Assembly (NCBI GenBank): GCA_015063445.1
Contig: SVUD01000002.1
Coordinates: 1-64,000 of the forward strand
Source: Oscillospiraceae bacterium
Lineage (GTDB): Bacteria > Bacillota_A > Clostridia > Oscillospirales > CAG-272
Length of the DNA: 64,000 nucleotides
Direction: 5' to 3'
Shown here: one piece after another, positions 1 to 8,400 of the stretch
Position numbering within the stretch: the stretch's first letter is position 1
How the letters are laid out: every line of letters starts with the position of its first letter
Notes under the pieces: generated by a model
What the model saw: the letters and a program-made list of their open reading frames with translations, nothing else
Database searches by the model: none
What the model was told of the DNA's origin: nothing
Position numbers and translations under genes: made by a program

Positions 1-3000
1 CGTTATAGAAGAGCGCGAAGGGATAGTTTTCCACCGAAGCGTAATCGTAAGAAACCGCTCCGTACACCGTATCTGCATAACCGAGAGTGTAGCTCGTTGT
101 TCCGTCCGTATTATCCTGAAGCTTTCCAAGATAATGAGCTCCTGCCGTAAGAGTATATGCGGTCTTAGGCGCGGTCTGGCTTGAAGGAAGAACTATCTCG
201 AACGCCCTTCCGTCGCTTCCCTTACCTAAGGTAATCGTATCCGGCGATCCCTCTCCTTCTATGCGCTCGGGGCTATATGTTGCAATGGTAAGTCCCGACA
301 TAGTGTCAGCAACGAGCTTTCCTCCGTTAATTGTTACTTTAACGTCGGTCTTGTTGTTAGCCATTCCGCTCTTATTGTCAATCATAATAAAGAGCGTAAC
401 CGTCTTCGTTGAAGCTCCGCGGTAGATAGTGCAATCATTAAGAACTATGTTACTGTTAACACCCTTTGCCGTGCCATCTCCATAGGTAGCGATTATTCCT
501 TCTTTGCCGGTAATTCCGCTTATATCAAACTTAACGCCGTTAAAGGTCATATTGAGGTTGTCGGCAGCGCTATTGTTAGAATTGTTATTGTAGGCAATGA
601 GAGCCATAGCGCTTGCGTTTTTAAGCGTTCCGTTGGTAACGGTTATATTGGTGGTATGCGCTGTGGACTCAGTACCGAAGAGCTGGAACATATGATAGCT
701 TCCGCGTGTGAAAACGTTTTCACCGAGGTCTATAGTAAGATCGTCAATATAAGCAAACCAAGAGGGGCTGTATCCTGCATCGGTAGTATTGTAATCTCTT
801 CGGAGAAGTACAGTACAACCCGACTGATAATCCTTATTACCCTTAATGGTGGAGTTAATGAGAGTATTCCAGTTAGCCGATGCGTGAACCATCTCTCCGT
901 TCTTAAAAATAACAAACGGATAATTCGTAGTATTTGCGTAAGTAAAAGGAATCGCTCCGTACTTAGTAAGTACAGCTGCGGAGGTCACAAGAGTTGAAAC
1001 GTATGCGCCATCCTTCTCTATCGGAGCGCCAAACTCAAGCGTTTCGCCCTCTGTCGCGGAATAAAACGCTCCTGCAAGCTGAGTGCTATCCGCAAAGGTA
1101 AACGTTGTATAGTTACCCTCAGAATCCTTAAGGAAGGTTATCTTATCACCGGGCCAGTTCTGAGTGAACAAGGTAGCCTTAGCCGCTTCTCCGCCCTTGA
1201 AGCTTCCGCCCGTTATCTTAAGGTTAACGTCGCTGTCGTTATATCCGTCCTTCATATTGAAGAGCGTGAATGCGCCTGCCTGCGACGCATCGATATTACA
1301 GTTGGTTACGTTAAGGTTAACCGAGCTTCTCGTATCACTCTTCGAGGACATTTTGAAGTTATGGATGAAATATCCCGTAGCGCCCGAAGCGTAGGTTACG
1401 TTAAGGTCGGTAAGGTTGATATCAACTACGCTTCCGCTTGCGTTCACGGGATGTCCGTGCTGAGTAATAATACCGTTCGCAGTTCCGTTGAAGATCATAT
1501 TACCGTTCTTTACGGTAAACGAAGGATGGAAGCTGTTCTTTGCGTTATACATCGGGAGGAAGGTAGTTCCCGAAGCAAGCGTGAAGGTATTGCCGTTGAG
1601 GTCAAGCACTATCTTACTCGGGTTATTGCACGCTTGATTATGGTCAAGCTGACTGCTTGTCAATTCGTTTGTATAGGTATAATCCTTAGACAAAACGATA
1701 TTATAGGTTTTTGCCTGTCTTGCCGCAAGGTAACCAACGGTGTTAAGCTCGTTTACGCGGGACAAGGTCTCTTCCCACGTATTATAGCTGCCGTAAAGAT
1801 TGTTGACTGTGCTTGTATCGGAATCGTCGTCAAGCATTACGTGGAAGGGGTAGCTGTTGTAAACCTCGGTGGGAATTTCACCGTAGGGAGTCTGTGTCCA
1901 AGCGTCACCGTAATCAATAGTATGCTTGAACTGATTTTCGTCACGAAGGTAAGCGGGTAAGCCTGCCGCGGCTCTCACCGTGGAGATATATTCTACGTTT
2001 GCTATCTTTCCGTCAGCCGAAATATAGTACATAGCAACAAGGCCCGCGCACTCCTGCTTTGAATCGATCGTCTGACCGTCAATAAGAGCGCAGGTAACGG
2101 TATTTCCGTTTTTACCGCGAAGCTGAGTAGTGATAATGTTATCCTCGTCCACGTGACCGCAGAAGAGCATTTTTACGTTAGCATGGTTAGAGAGAACCTC
2201 ATCCCAAAGCTGCTTTTGAGTCACGTTACCGCCTGTAACAGCAACCTCGTGCCACTTAGGTCTCGAGGAATTGTTAACGTTCTCATAGGGGAATACGTCC
2301 TCATTATCGTCAACGAGAGAACCGTCACGCATAATGAAGGAGTGAAGAGTTATGATCGCCGTATAATCCGAGTTCTCGGTAAGCAATCTATCAAGCCAAC
2401 CCAAAGCATCGTGCTTTTCGCAGTTATCCGCGCAAAGCTCGGTATTGCAGTAAACGGAGCCGTTAGCAACGCTATCGTGATTCTTACAGCCGTTTTTAAT
2501 AACGCACTTAGCGCTGTTTGCGGCGCAATCAGCGGGATCATTGTGAACGGTGCAGTAATCTACGTTAACGCAAAGGTCCTTTGCGTCGGTAACGCAGTCG
2601 GTAGCCTTTGACATAGGATGCCAGTCGAGAGTAAAGATTATGTAATTATGATCGCCCATCGTAACCTTACGGTAGGTATCCTCTATTCTGCCTTCCAAAC
2701 GGATTCCCGCCATAGGTCTGCCCTGCGAATCCTTCTGTTCGGAAAGCTTAACAAGATCCTCGTAATACTGGTTATCTACGTCGTTTCCGTTTTTATCGGT
2801 ACCGAGATTGTCGCCTATACCGAACACGCCGTTAAAGAAGCCCTTTGCGGCGCTGCTCAAATCGTGGTTACCTCTTACGAGAGAATAAGGAATAACTCCG
2901 TCAAGGATAGCTACCGCGCCTGCGGCGTGCTTCCACTCGGGTGTTATCTGAGCGTATCCGGTATGCCAGGACTGCGTGATATCTCCAACGCCCATAACGT

Positions 3001-3298
3001 ACTGAATGTTCTTTGCGTCTTTGTTATCAACGAGCCATTGATAGAGCGTATTCATATGCGTAGTGTTGTTATTTACGTCATAGTAATTCAAGTTCTGGGT
3101 ATCACCCACTACAGCAAAGGAATAAGCGTAATCCTCGCCCTTTACAAGACCGAGACCGTTTTCCTTCCAATCGGTAGCGGTGTTGATCGTTCCACCCGTG
3201 CCGCGCGCCGCCGAGGCAGTCATCGACATTACGCCGAAGATAACTCCAACGAGAAGCACAAGTGATAAGACACTTAAAAGAATCTTGCTTTTTTTCAT
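1..3298 (-). CDS. Secreted calcineurin-like phosphoesterase with beta-helix repeats (C-terminus beyond window)
   Basis: Reads from ATG at 3298 (AAAGGAG upstream) to the window edge without a stop, about 1,099 residues, so the C-terminus is missing. Residues 1-30 are a signal peptide ending in a TASA-type cleavage site. A metallophosphoesterase domain follows at about 60-400: VVGDTQN (Asp66), GVGDI, VRGNHD (about 144) and FCGHVDED (about 378) give the D / GD / GNHD / GH metal-ligand pattern of the calcineurin-like family. An insert of about 50 residues rich in Cys and His (CVTDAKDLCVNVDYC...) sits between GNHD and the late motif. From about 470 come copies of a beta-helix-like module, each opening with YGxI...YPF and holding LDLGxxxFT and VKNG strands; starts near 470, 780 and 1080. 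The same module occurs in the two giant proteins to the right. Whether this protein also ends in their C-terminal module cannot be seen. The substrate is unknown; the phosphoesterase fold is well supported. Confidence 0.85.
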   Translation of the reverse strand, partial: MKKSKILLSVLSLVLLVGVIFGVMSMTASAARGTGGTINTATDWKENGLGLVKGEDYAYSFAVVGDTQNLNYYDVNNNTTHMNTLYQWLVDNKDAKNIQYVMGVGDITQSWHTGYAQITPEWKHAAGAVAILDGVIPYSLVRGNHDLSSAAKGFFNGVFGIGDNLGTDKNGNDVDNQYYEDLVKLSEQKDSQGRPMAGIRLEGRIEDTYRKVTMGDHNYIIFTLDWHPMSKATDCVTDAKDLCVNVDYCTVHNDPADCAANSAKCVIKNGCKNHDSVANGSVYCNTELCADNCEKHDALGWLDRLLTENSDYTAIITLHSFIMRDGSLVDDNEDVFPYENVNNSSRPKWHEVAVTGGNVTQKQLWDEVLSNHANVKMLFCGHVDEDNIITTQLRGKNGNTVTCALIDGQTIDSKQECAGLVAMYYISADGKIANVEYISTVRAAAGLPAYLRDENQFKHTIDYGDAWTQTPYGEIPTEVYNSYPFHVMLDDDSDTSTVNNLYGSYNTWEETLSRVNELNTVGYLAARQAKTYNIVLSKDYTYTNELTSSQLDHNQACNNPSKIVLDLNGNTFTLASGTTFLPMYNAKNSFHPSFTVKNGNMIFNGTANGIITQHGHPVNASGSVVDINLTDLNVTYASGATGYFIHNFKMSSKSDTRSSVNLNVTNCNIDASQAGAFTLFNMKDGYNDSDVNLKITGGSFKGGEAAKATLFTQNWPGDKITFLKDSEGNYTTFTFADSTQLAGAFYSATEGETLEFGAPIEKDGAYVSTLVTSAAVLTKYGAIPFTYANTTNYPFVIFKNGEMVHASANWNTLINSTIKGNKDYQSGCTVLLRRDYNTTDAGYSPSWFAYIDDLTIDLGENVFTRGSYHMFQLFGTESTAHTTNITVTNGTLKNASAMALIAYNNNSNNSAADNLNMTFNGVKFDISGITGKEGIIATYGDGTAKGVNSNIVLNDCTIYRGASTKTVTLFIMIDNKSGMANNKTDVKVTINGGKLVADTMSGLTIATYSPERIEGEGSPDTITLGKGSDGRAFEIVLPSSQTAPKTAYTLTAGAHYLGKLQDNTDGTTSYTLGYADTVYGAVSYDYASVENYPFALFYN

Positions 3299-3398
3299 GT
3301 TTTTTCTCCTTTAATAGTATTCTTTGTTTTCGAGGCTCCTTTAAAGCCTCGGCGCCGCAAACAATATATTAATACATATTTTTACAGCTTACACCTAT

Positions 3399-3454
3399 AT
3401 CTTACCACAAAACTCTTGACATTGTATGACAAGTTATGGTATTATATATGACAA
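3399..3454. promoter_or_regulatory. Divergent promoter region with paired TATGACAA half-sites
   Basis: For the rightward araC-type gene there is TTGACA (3416-3421), an 18-bp spacer and TATTAT (3440-3445). For the leftward phosphoesterase the best -10 is TAAGAT (3399-3404, minus strand) without a good -35. Two copies of TATGACAA lie at 3425 and 3447, 22 bp apart, as expected for half-sites of an AraC-family dimer. The same pair, in the same geometry relative to a leftward -10, occurs before the SASA esterase gene (18537-18591). Regulator assignment is inference. Confidence 0.5.
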
Positions 3455-3478
3455 AAGGTCACTTATTAGGAGTAATTT

Positions 3479-4303
3479 ATGAATTATATTAACACACTTA
3501 ATGAGCTTTCCACCTCTTTTACCGCAAAGGAGCATACGAAAAAGCTCGGAAACGTTGAGGAATGCAAAATGTTCTTCCACATTCATCCGAGCGCGGAGCT
3601 TCTGCTTGTTACAAAGGGAGAGCTGACCGTTCATATACTCGGAAAAAACGACGAGAAGATTCCCGAGGGAAGCTGCGCCTTTCTCTTCCCCTTCCAATCT
3701 CATTCGTACGATAGACCCGAGGGAACGGAATATTTCAGATTCAACTTTGCTACCTCTCTTTTGCAGGCGTTCTTTGCCCCTAATCAGAACAATATAGGAG
3801 AGAGAGCGGTTTTCCCGATAAATCTATCCGAATACGAGCCGTTTTTTAACACGGTACGCAACTCAAAGCTCACGTATTATAAGGTTAAGGGCTTTTTATA
3901 CAACATTATTGACGACTATTCAAGAAGTGTTCCGCTCACAAAAAAACACGTAGACGATAACGTTTTGACAAAAGTTATAGCGTACATAGATGAGCATAAG
4001 GGAGAACACGTAACAATGACCGAAACCGCCGCGGCTCTCGGGTATAACGATAAATATCTTTCCCGCGTGATAAACGAATCTGCCGGCTTCGGCTTCTCCA
4101 CCCTTCTCTCCACTCTTAGAATGGAGACGGCAAGTTATCTTTTAAAGAACACAAATCGCACAGTGGTGGATATCGCTATCGAATGCGGATTCGGCAGCGA
4201 AAGAAATTTCTACCGCAAGTTCAAGGAGCTTACGGGCTTTACCCCAAACGAATACCGAGCGTCCTCACCAAAAGCCCCCGCGATAAACGACGCGATACTA
4301 TAG
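3479..4303 (+). CDS. AraC-family transcriptional regulator
   Basis: 274 residues, started at the ATG after TTAGGAG at 3468-3474. The N-terminal half (about 20-150) is a cupin-like sensor: FHIHPSAELLLVTKGELTVHI matches the His-containing beta-barrel of AraC-type ligand domains, followed by FLFPFQSHSYDRP. The C-terminal 100 residues carry two helix-turn-helix motifs (MTETAAALGYNDKYLSRVINESAG and VVDIAIECGFGSERNFYRKFKELTGFTPNEYR), the second being the AraC signature. It is divergent from the secreted phosphoesterase gene, sharing a 180-bp promoter region, so it most likely controls that gene and itself. A matching site pair before the SASA esterase suggests a wider regulon. The effector is unknown; a sugar or sugar derivative is the usual case for this family. 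Confidence 0.9.
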   Translation: MNYINTLNELSTSFTAKEHTKKLGNVEECKMFFHIHPSAELLLVTKGELTVHILGKNDEKIPEGSCAFLFPFQSHSYDRPEGTEYFRFNFATSLLQAFFAPNQNNIGERAVFPINLSEYEPFFNTVRNSKLTYYKVKGFLYNIIDDYSRSVPLTKKHVDDNVLTKVIAYIDEHKGEHVTMTETAAALGYNDKYLSRVINESAGFGFSTLLSTLRMETASYLLKNTNRTVVDIAIECGFGSERNFYRKFKELTGFTPNEYRASSPKAPAINDAIL

Positions 4304-4332
4304 CGTGATACTCTTAACGGAGTATCACGCTA
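4301..4332 (+). terminator. 13-bp perfect hairpin overlapping the araC stop codon
   Basis: TAGCGTGATACTC and GAGTATCACGCTA form a perfect 13-bp stem with a 6-nt loop. The stem begins at the stop codon itself. No T-run follows, so it may be a weak terminator, a mRNA 3'-end stabiliser or the first element of the hairpin array that follows. Confidence 0.45.
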
Positions 4333-4510
4333 AACGATGTTTGCCCCCCAGGGCAAATTATGTTGCCTGTGGCAGTGATGTTCACTGCGTGAATGATGTT
4401 ACGCCTGATGGCGCAGTGGGCAAATATCACATCTTTGCGAACCTTGGCGAGCAACATCATTATGAGCGAAGCGAATAACATCACTTTTGCGATAGCAAAA
4501 ACATCACTAA
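4333..4510. repeat. Array of short hairpins with ATGATGTT-type spacers (array A)
   Basis: A run of at least six small inverted repeats (TTTGCCC/GGGCAAA, TGCC/GGCA, TTCAC/GTGAA, CGCC/GGCG, TTTTGC/GCAAAA and a weaker one) lies between short spacers close to ATGATGTT. In the right half the spacers read AACATCA(T/C), the reverse complement, so the array changes orientation in its middle. Stems differ while spacers are kept. No coding potential is apparent. From 4511 to 4606 I see only low-complexity intergenic sequence. Confidence 0.6.
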
Positions 4511-4606
4511 CAGAAAAGAGAGGACATTATTTCGGCTATGAACCGCTTTGTTCTCTCTTTCTGCTTGTGTAGGGGTTCCCCGAAGCGAAATATGAGCTTT
4601 GGGGGT

Positions 4607-4673
4607 TCACGTATATGGGTTTGGGCTAAGCCCATTTGCGTTTGACTAGTCAAATGCGATGCTTGCACTTTTG
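4607..4673 (-). repeat. Dispersed intergenic repeat, copy 1
   Basis: Read on the minus strand this matches 19632-19693 over about 65 bp: AAAAGTG(C/T)AAGCATCGCATTT, then AAACGCAAA, GGGCT(A/T)AG and CCAAACC(C/A)ATATACGTGA. Both copies are intergenic and in opposite orientation. No ORF, terminal repeat or transposase is attached. Confidence 0.5.
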
Positions 4674-4773
4674 GTTAATTCTAAATTCTCCGCTAAGGAT
4701 ATCACCCGATAGTGTTTGTTTTTTCTTTGGCGTGCTATTATTGATAAACACACACAATAATTACTTGAAAACA

Positions 4774-4823
4774 AAGGCTATGAAGAAGCATTTTCGCTTA
4801 ATCTTCATAGCCTTCGTTTTTTT
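4774..4823 (+). terminator. Intrinsic terminator
   Basis: AAGGCTATGAAG and CTTCATAGCCTT form a perfect 12-bp stem followed by CGTTTTTTT. It stands alone in the intergenic stretch, about 470 bp after the araC-type gene; no gene was found directly before it. Confidence 0.75.
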
Positions 4824-4828
4824 ATTAC

Positions 4829-5145
4829 CCTACGAGGTCGCTTTGACCTCGTAGGATTTCATCCGACTTTGTCGGATTTCATCTCTTCCTGAGATTTATT
4901 CCACCGCAGGTGGATTAAAACGCATAAGCATTCATAGCTTGCTTATGTTATGGATGAATTGATGCTATGCATCATGAATTGGCTACGCCATGATTTCTCG
5001 TAGGCGTTCCGCCTCATCCATGAATTGAATTGCAACGAGTATCATGCCCAGAGGGCAATTCATGCAGTTTACCGCAATTCATGACACAAGGTGTCAATTC
5101 ATGCAACACCGTTGCAATTCATTGCATAAATTTATCAATTTATGC
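4829..5145. repeat. Array of about ten short hairpins with ATTTCAT / AATTCAT spacers (array B)
   Basis: Successive inverted repeats with unrelated stems are separated by a conserved spacer: CCTACGAGGTC/GACCTCGTAGG, CCGAC/GTCGG, CTCTT/GAGAT, CCACC/GGTGG, CATAAGCA/TGCTTATG, GATGC/GCATC, GGC/GCC, AGGCG/CGCCT, TGCCC/GGGCA, GACAC/GTGTC, GCAAC/GTTGC and GCATAAATT/AATTTATGC. Spacers are ATTTCAT at the left and AATTCAT at the right. Its first four hairpins recur in array C at 11552. The last hairpin overlaps the stop codon of a broken mini-peptide gene (5135-5200). It is not CRISPR: units are palindromes of 10-30 bp, not direct repeats with unique spacers. Confidence 0.65.
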
Positions 5146-5200
5146 CCATTTCCCAGATTCCGTCACTTTCTTCATACCACGGAGTTTCAGTTCCGGGTGA
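5135..5200 (-). pseudogene. Fragment of a mini-peptide gene (3' half only)
   Basis: On the minus strand this encodes SPGTETPWYEESDGIWEMGIN then TGA, the C-terminal half of the mini-peptide family whose intact copies are at 5320, 11661 and 53535. It is closest to the 11661 copy (DGIWEMG...IN) rather than to its neighbour at 5320 (DGVWDLSIN). A stop lies just upstream in the same frame and there is no start codon, so it cannot be translated alone. It marks an old tandem duplication. Confidence 0.7.
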
Positions 5201-5319
5201 GCGCACAAAAAACGGTTAATAAGCGTTTTTTGAAGCGAAGTCCCACGTACGCGAGTTGGCGAAGGGCTTTACGCCCGACAATCAACGACACGGGAGTGGT
5301 CGGGGGAAGTAGTGATTTT
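5201..5319 (-). repeat. Conserved spacer downstream of mini-peptide gene, with AT-rich hairpin (copy 1)
   Basis: This roughly 120-bp stretch is repeated almost identically at 53421-53534, in the same position between an intact mini-peptide gene and a broken one. It contains AAAAAACG / CGTTTTTT (5207-5231), which on the minus strand gives a short stem ending in a T-run and could terminate the giant-gene/mini-gene transcript. A second small hairpin (GGGC/GCCC) lies inside. Confidence 0.65.
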
Positions 5320-5451
5320 TTAGTTAATGCTTAAATCCCATACTCCGTCGCTCTCTTCATACCAAGGAGTCTCGGTTCCGGGAGAGGTTGTAATAATATC
5401 CGAAGCCTTAACTTCCACAACCTCAATTTCGGGGTTAATATACTTCTTCAT
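5320..5451 (-). CDS. Mini-peptide, 43 residues, coupled to the GDPD giant gene
   Basis: Starts at ATG 5451 with AGGAGGT directly before it and ends TAA at 5320. The sequence opens MKKYINPEIEVVEVKASDII, continues TTSPGTETPWYEESDG and closes VWDLSIN. The giant secreted protein gene ends at 5464, so only 12 bp separate the stop and this start, and the ribosome site lies directly after that stop: translational coupling is likely. Near-identical copies follow two other giant genes (11661, 53535), and 42313 shares the N-terminal half. There is no signal peptide or membrane segment; it is acidic, with two Trp. The YxxPxIE start resembles leader peptides of lasso-type RiPPs, but no modifying enzyme is nearby. 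Function unknown. Conservation across paralogues and the strong ribosome site make it a real gene. Confidence 0.8.
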   Translation of the reverse strand: MKKYINPEIEVVEVKASDIITTSPGTETPWYEESDGVWDLSIN

Positions 5452-5463
5452 TTTACTACCTCC

Positions 5464-8400
5464 TTAGTTATTAACAACATAATTTCTGTAATCGGCTGCG
5501 CTTTCGGTATACTTGATGAAGCAAGCTACGAGATTTTCGTAATTGGTACCCTTCGCTCCTTCAAGGAAGTCTGAGATATGATAGCTTCCGCCATTACCGT
5601 AGGTGATAGTCTCTGCAAGTACGTATGCGTATACGTCAAGCTCAACGTATGCCCCGTAGGTTGCGTCAGTACCCGTTACCGTGTTAAGTTTTCTACCGTT
5701 AGCGTAGAACTCTAAGTTCGTATCGGTTACGTAGAAGCGGATAGAGGGCTTCGAGTCAAGGTTAAGAGTTACGCTCGTCACGGGAGATACAGTATTGGTT
5801 ACACCGCTTGACACGGGTTCAGCCTTGTAGTCACCGATGATGGAGTCAATAAGAGCGTTTACTCTTGCTATTTCTTCTGCGGTATTGAACTCGGTAAAGT
5901 AGCTATACGCAGCTTTAACGTATGCTAAAACGTCCTTTGCGAGAGTCTTTTCATATTCGCTTGCGGCGTCAAGGTTCATTACCTTCTTTGCGTATTTAGG
6001 AACACTCATAGTGAAGCTTCCCTCAAAATCAGCTCCGTCAACAGTTATATTAACGCTGAGAACTATGCTTCTCGCAGCTTCCGCAGAGGGTAATTCTATA
6101 GCAAAATGATAATAATTGTTTGCATTTATGGTAACTATATCCTTAAGCGCCTCGAAGTCGGTGTAAGTAACGCCGTCGAGAGTAAAGGACTTAAGCATAT
6201 CGCTTACGGGAACGTAAACGTTGTAAACGAGCTCGGAGCCGAGCGTTATGCTTGACATAGGCTTGAAGTCCGCAAGGCTCTCTGAAACGAAGGTAAGCTC
6301 TATAGGCTCGCTGTAAATTCTGTAAGTTGAGCCGCCGTCGGTCGTGCGCGTCGCATAGTAAACAACGGTAGCCTTGCCCGCTTCGTTGAGAGTATAACCC
6401 TCGGAGGTGGATACAAGCGTCTTTCCTCCAACCTGCACGAGTCCGCACTCAGCGTTTGCCGTGCCCATTATAAGCTTAAGAGTTTTTGAAAGATTTATCG
6501 TCTCGCCGAGTGTGAGCGTAAGCTTTTCGCCCGAAAGGTCAATTGCGTAGTGATAATCATCAGAAAGGTGAGGATTATTCGTAAGCCAACCGACAGCACC
6601 CGATTCGGTAAGAGCAAGCTTATCCATCTTCGCCTGACCGTCCGTTATAGAATGAGTATTAACAAATCCACGTGCGCAAAGCTGATAATAGAAGGTTTCT
6701 GCGCTCCACATAGCGCCCTGATTGAGATAGGGATAGAATAATGGCTGATAGTTATACTTATTGAGAAGGTTTTTCATCTCAACCACACCCTCAAGATATG
6801 TTTCACAGCCCGAAAGTATCGTCTGATTACCTGAGGTGAACTGTATTCCGTCTATCAATACCGGGTGATTTGAAAGCTCATATCCCGTACCCGAATAAAC
6901 ACGGTCCGTATTGGAATTAAACGAATCATACGAAGAATTAAACAAAAGAACTCTGTCGGCGCAGTCATACTTTTCAACAAGATAACTGAACGCCGCGATG
7001 TTTGCGTCCGTCTTATCCTTAACGTGACAGTAGAGAACGACGTCGATTTCCTTGGCGAGAATGAGAACCTCTTCGAGAGTGGGAACGGTCGTTTCCTTAC
7101 CCTCAACGTAATCTACCGTTAACGCCTTTATTTCCGCGAGAGTGAAGTCCGAAACCTTGCCCGTGCCGTCCGTTGTTCTGTCCACGGTAGTGTCGTGCAT
7201 AATAACGATGTAACCGTCCTTTGTGAGACCGAAATCTATCTCGATTCCGTCAGCTCCCCAAATTTCCTTAGCGGCTCTTATTCCCATAAGGGTATTTTCG
7301 GGATAATCAACGTCCGCGCCTGTATTTGCGCCACGGTGAGCAATTACAACCGTTTCACCGCTTACGGTAGGCTCGGTAATGCTTTCGTAAACGTCATAAA
7401 TCTCGGATACGCTCTCGCTCACTATACCGTGATATCCGTTAGCGATTCCGCGGTAAACCTCGGCAGTGCTATCCGCAAAGCCCCAAGCCGCAACCTGTCT
7501 TGCCGCAAAGTAGAACGCAGCCTCCTCAGAAAGCGGAGCGCGGGAAATCGCGACGTAGCTCATATTGTCAACTACGAGAGCTCTTGCTTCTTTTCTTGCC
7601 TCAAGCGAATTGAGGTCATCAAATATCAATGCGCCGCTCATTGATTTAGTTGCATCGTTAGCCAAGCGAACACGCTTAACAAGCGCCGCGTTTTCGGCTG
7701 TTGCAACTACGTAAGCGTCAATAAGATTCTTTTTGTAAAGAAGTGTTGCCAAAGCATCAGCCTCTGCCTCGTTATCTACAAGGAACGCGGGTATAAGAAC
7801 GCTTCTATACGTATCAATAAAGCTATCAACAGTTGTAATAACCGCGCCGTTTTTATCAAGAACGTTAAGACTTGCGTCTATCTCGGTTATAACTATCGCG
7901 GCTCTCTCTCCTTCCGTAGCCGGAAGGGTTGCGGTCAATTTTTCTACAACTACGGGAGGATTGACTATGCCCGTCGTGGGCTCATAAATAGTTGCCGCGT
8001 TTGGAGCCTCATGCATGCGGTCAGCGCCGGGAATACGGCTAACTGTCATATTGTCGACGTAAATATGCTTTTCTTTAGTATCCGCCGAGCCTCCAACGAT
8101 AAGACCGATAGTACCCTGCATATGCTCCGCGGCAAACTTATCCTCGCTAACCGTGGTTTTAACGTGTACCCATTCTCCAAGAGTGCCGTCCGTGTACCTT
8201 GCCGCGTAAAGCTTAGCCACCTTTTCGTTAACTTCAATACGCACGCGAACGGTTTCACCGTACTTCAAGGGACCTTGCGAGTAGGTTGCTCCCGTATCGC
8301 TATTCAGATACCACGCGCCGCCTAACTGACAATTTAACGATCCCGTTCCCTTCGATGAATCGGTCGGAACGTTTATAGCTCCCTTCCAGAAGTTGTCTAT

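Noticed and set aside
3399..3454. Palindromic operator CTTGACAT...ATGACAAG
   Set aside because: Only the outer four bases are symmetric; a direct-repeat reading (TATGACAA pair) explains the sequence better.
4829..5145. CRISPR-like array
   Set aside because: Units are palindromic with different stems and the constant part is only 7 nt; no cas genes in the window.
5320..5451. Complete lasso-peptide or other RiPP gene cluster
   Set aside because: The leader-like YxxPxIE motif is present but there is no RRE protein, cyclase, protease or dedicated exporter beside any mini-gene. The ABC exporter at 34308 is far away and lacks a peptidase domain.
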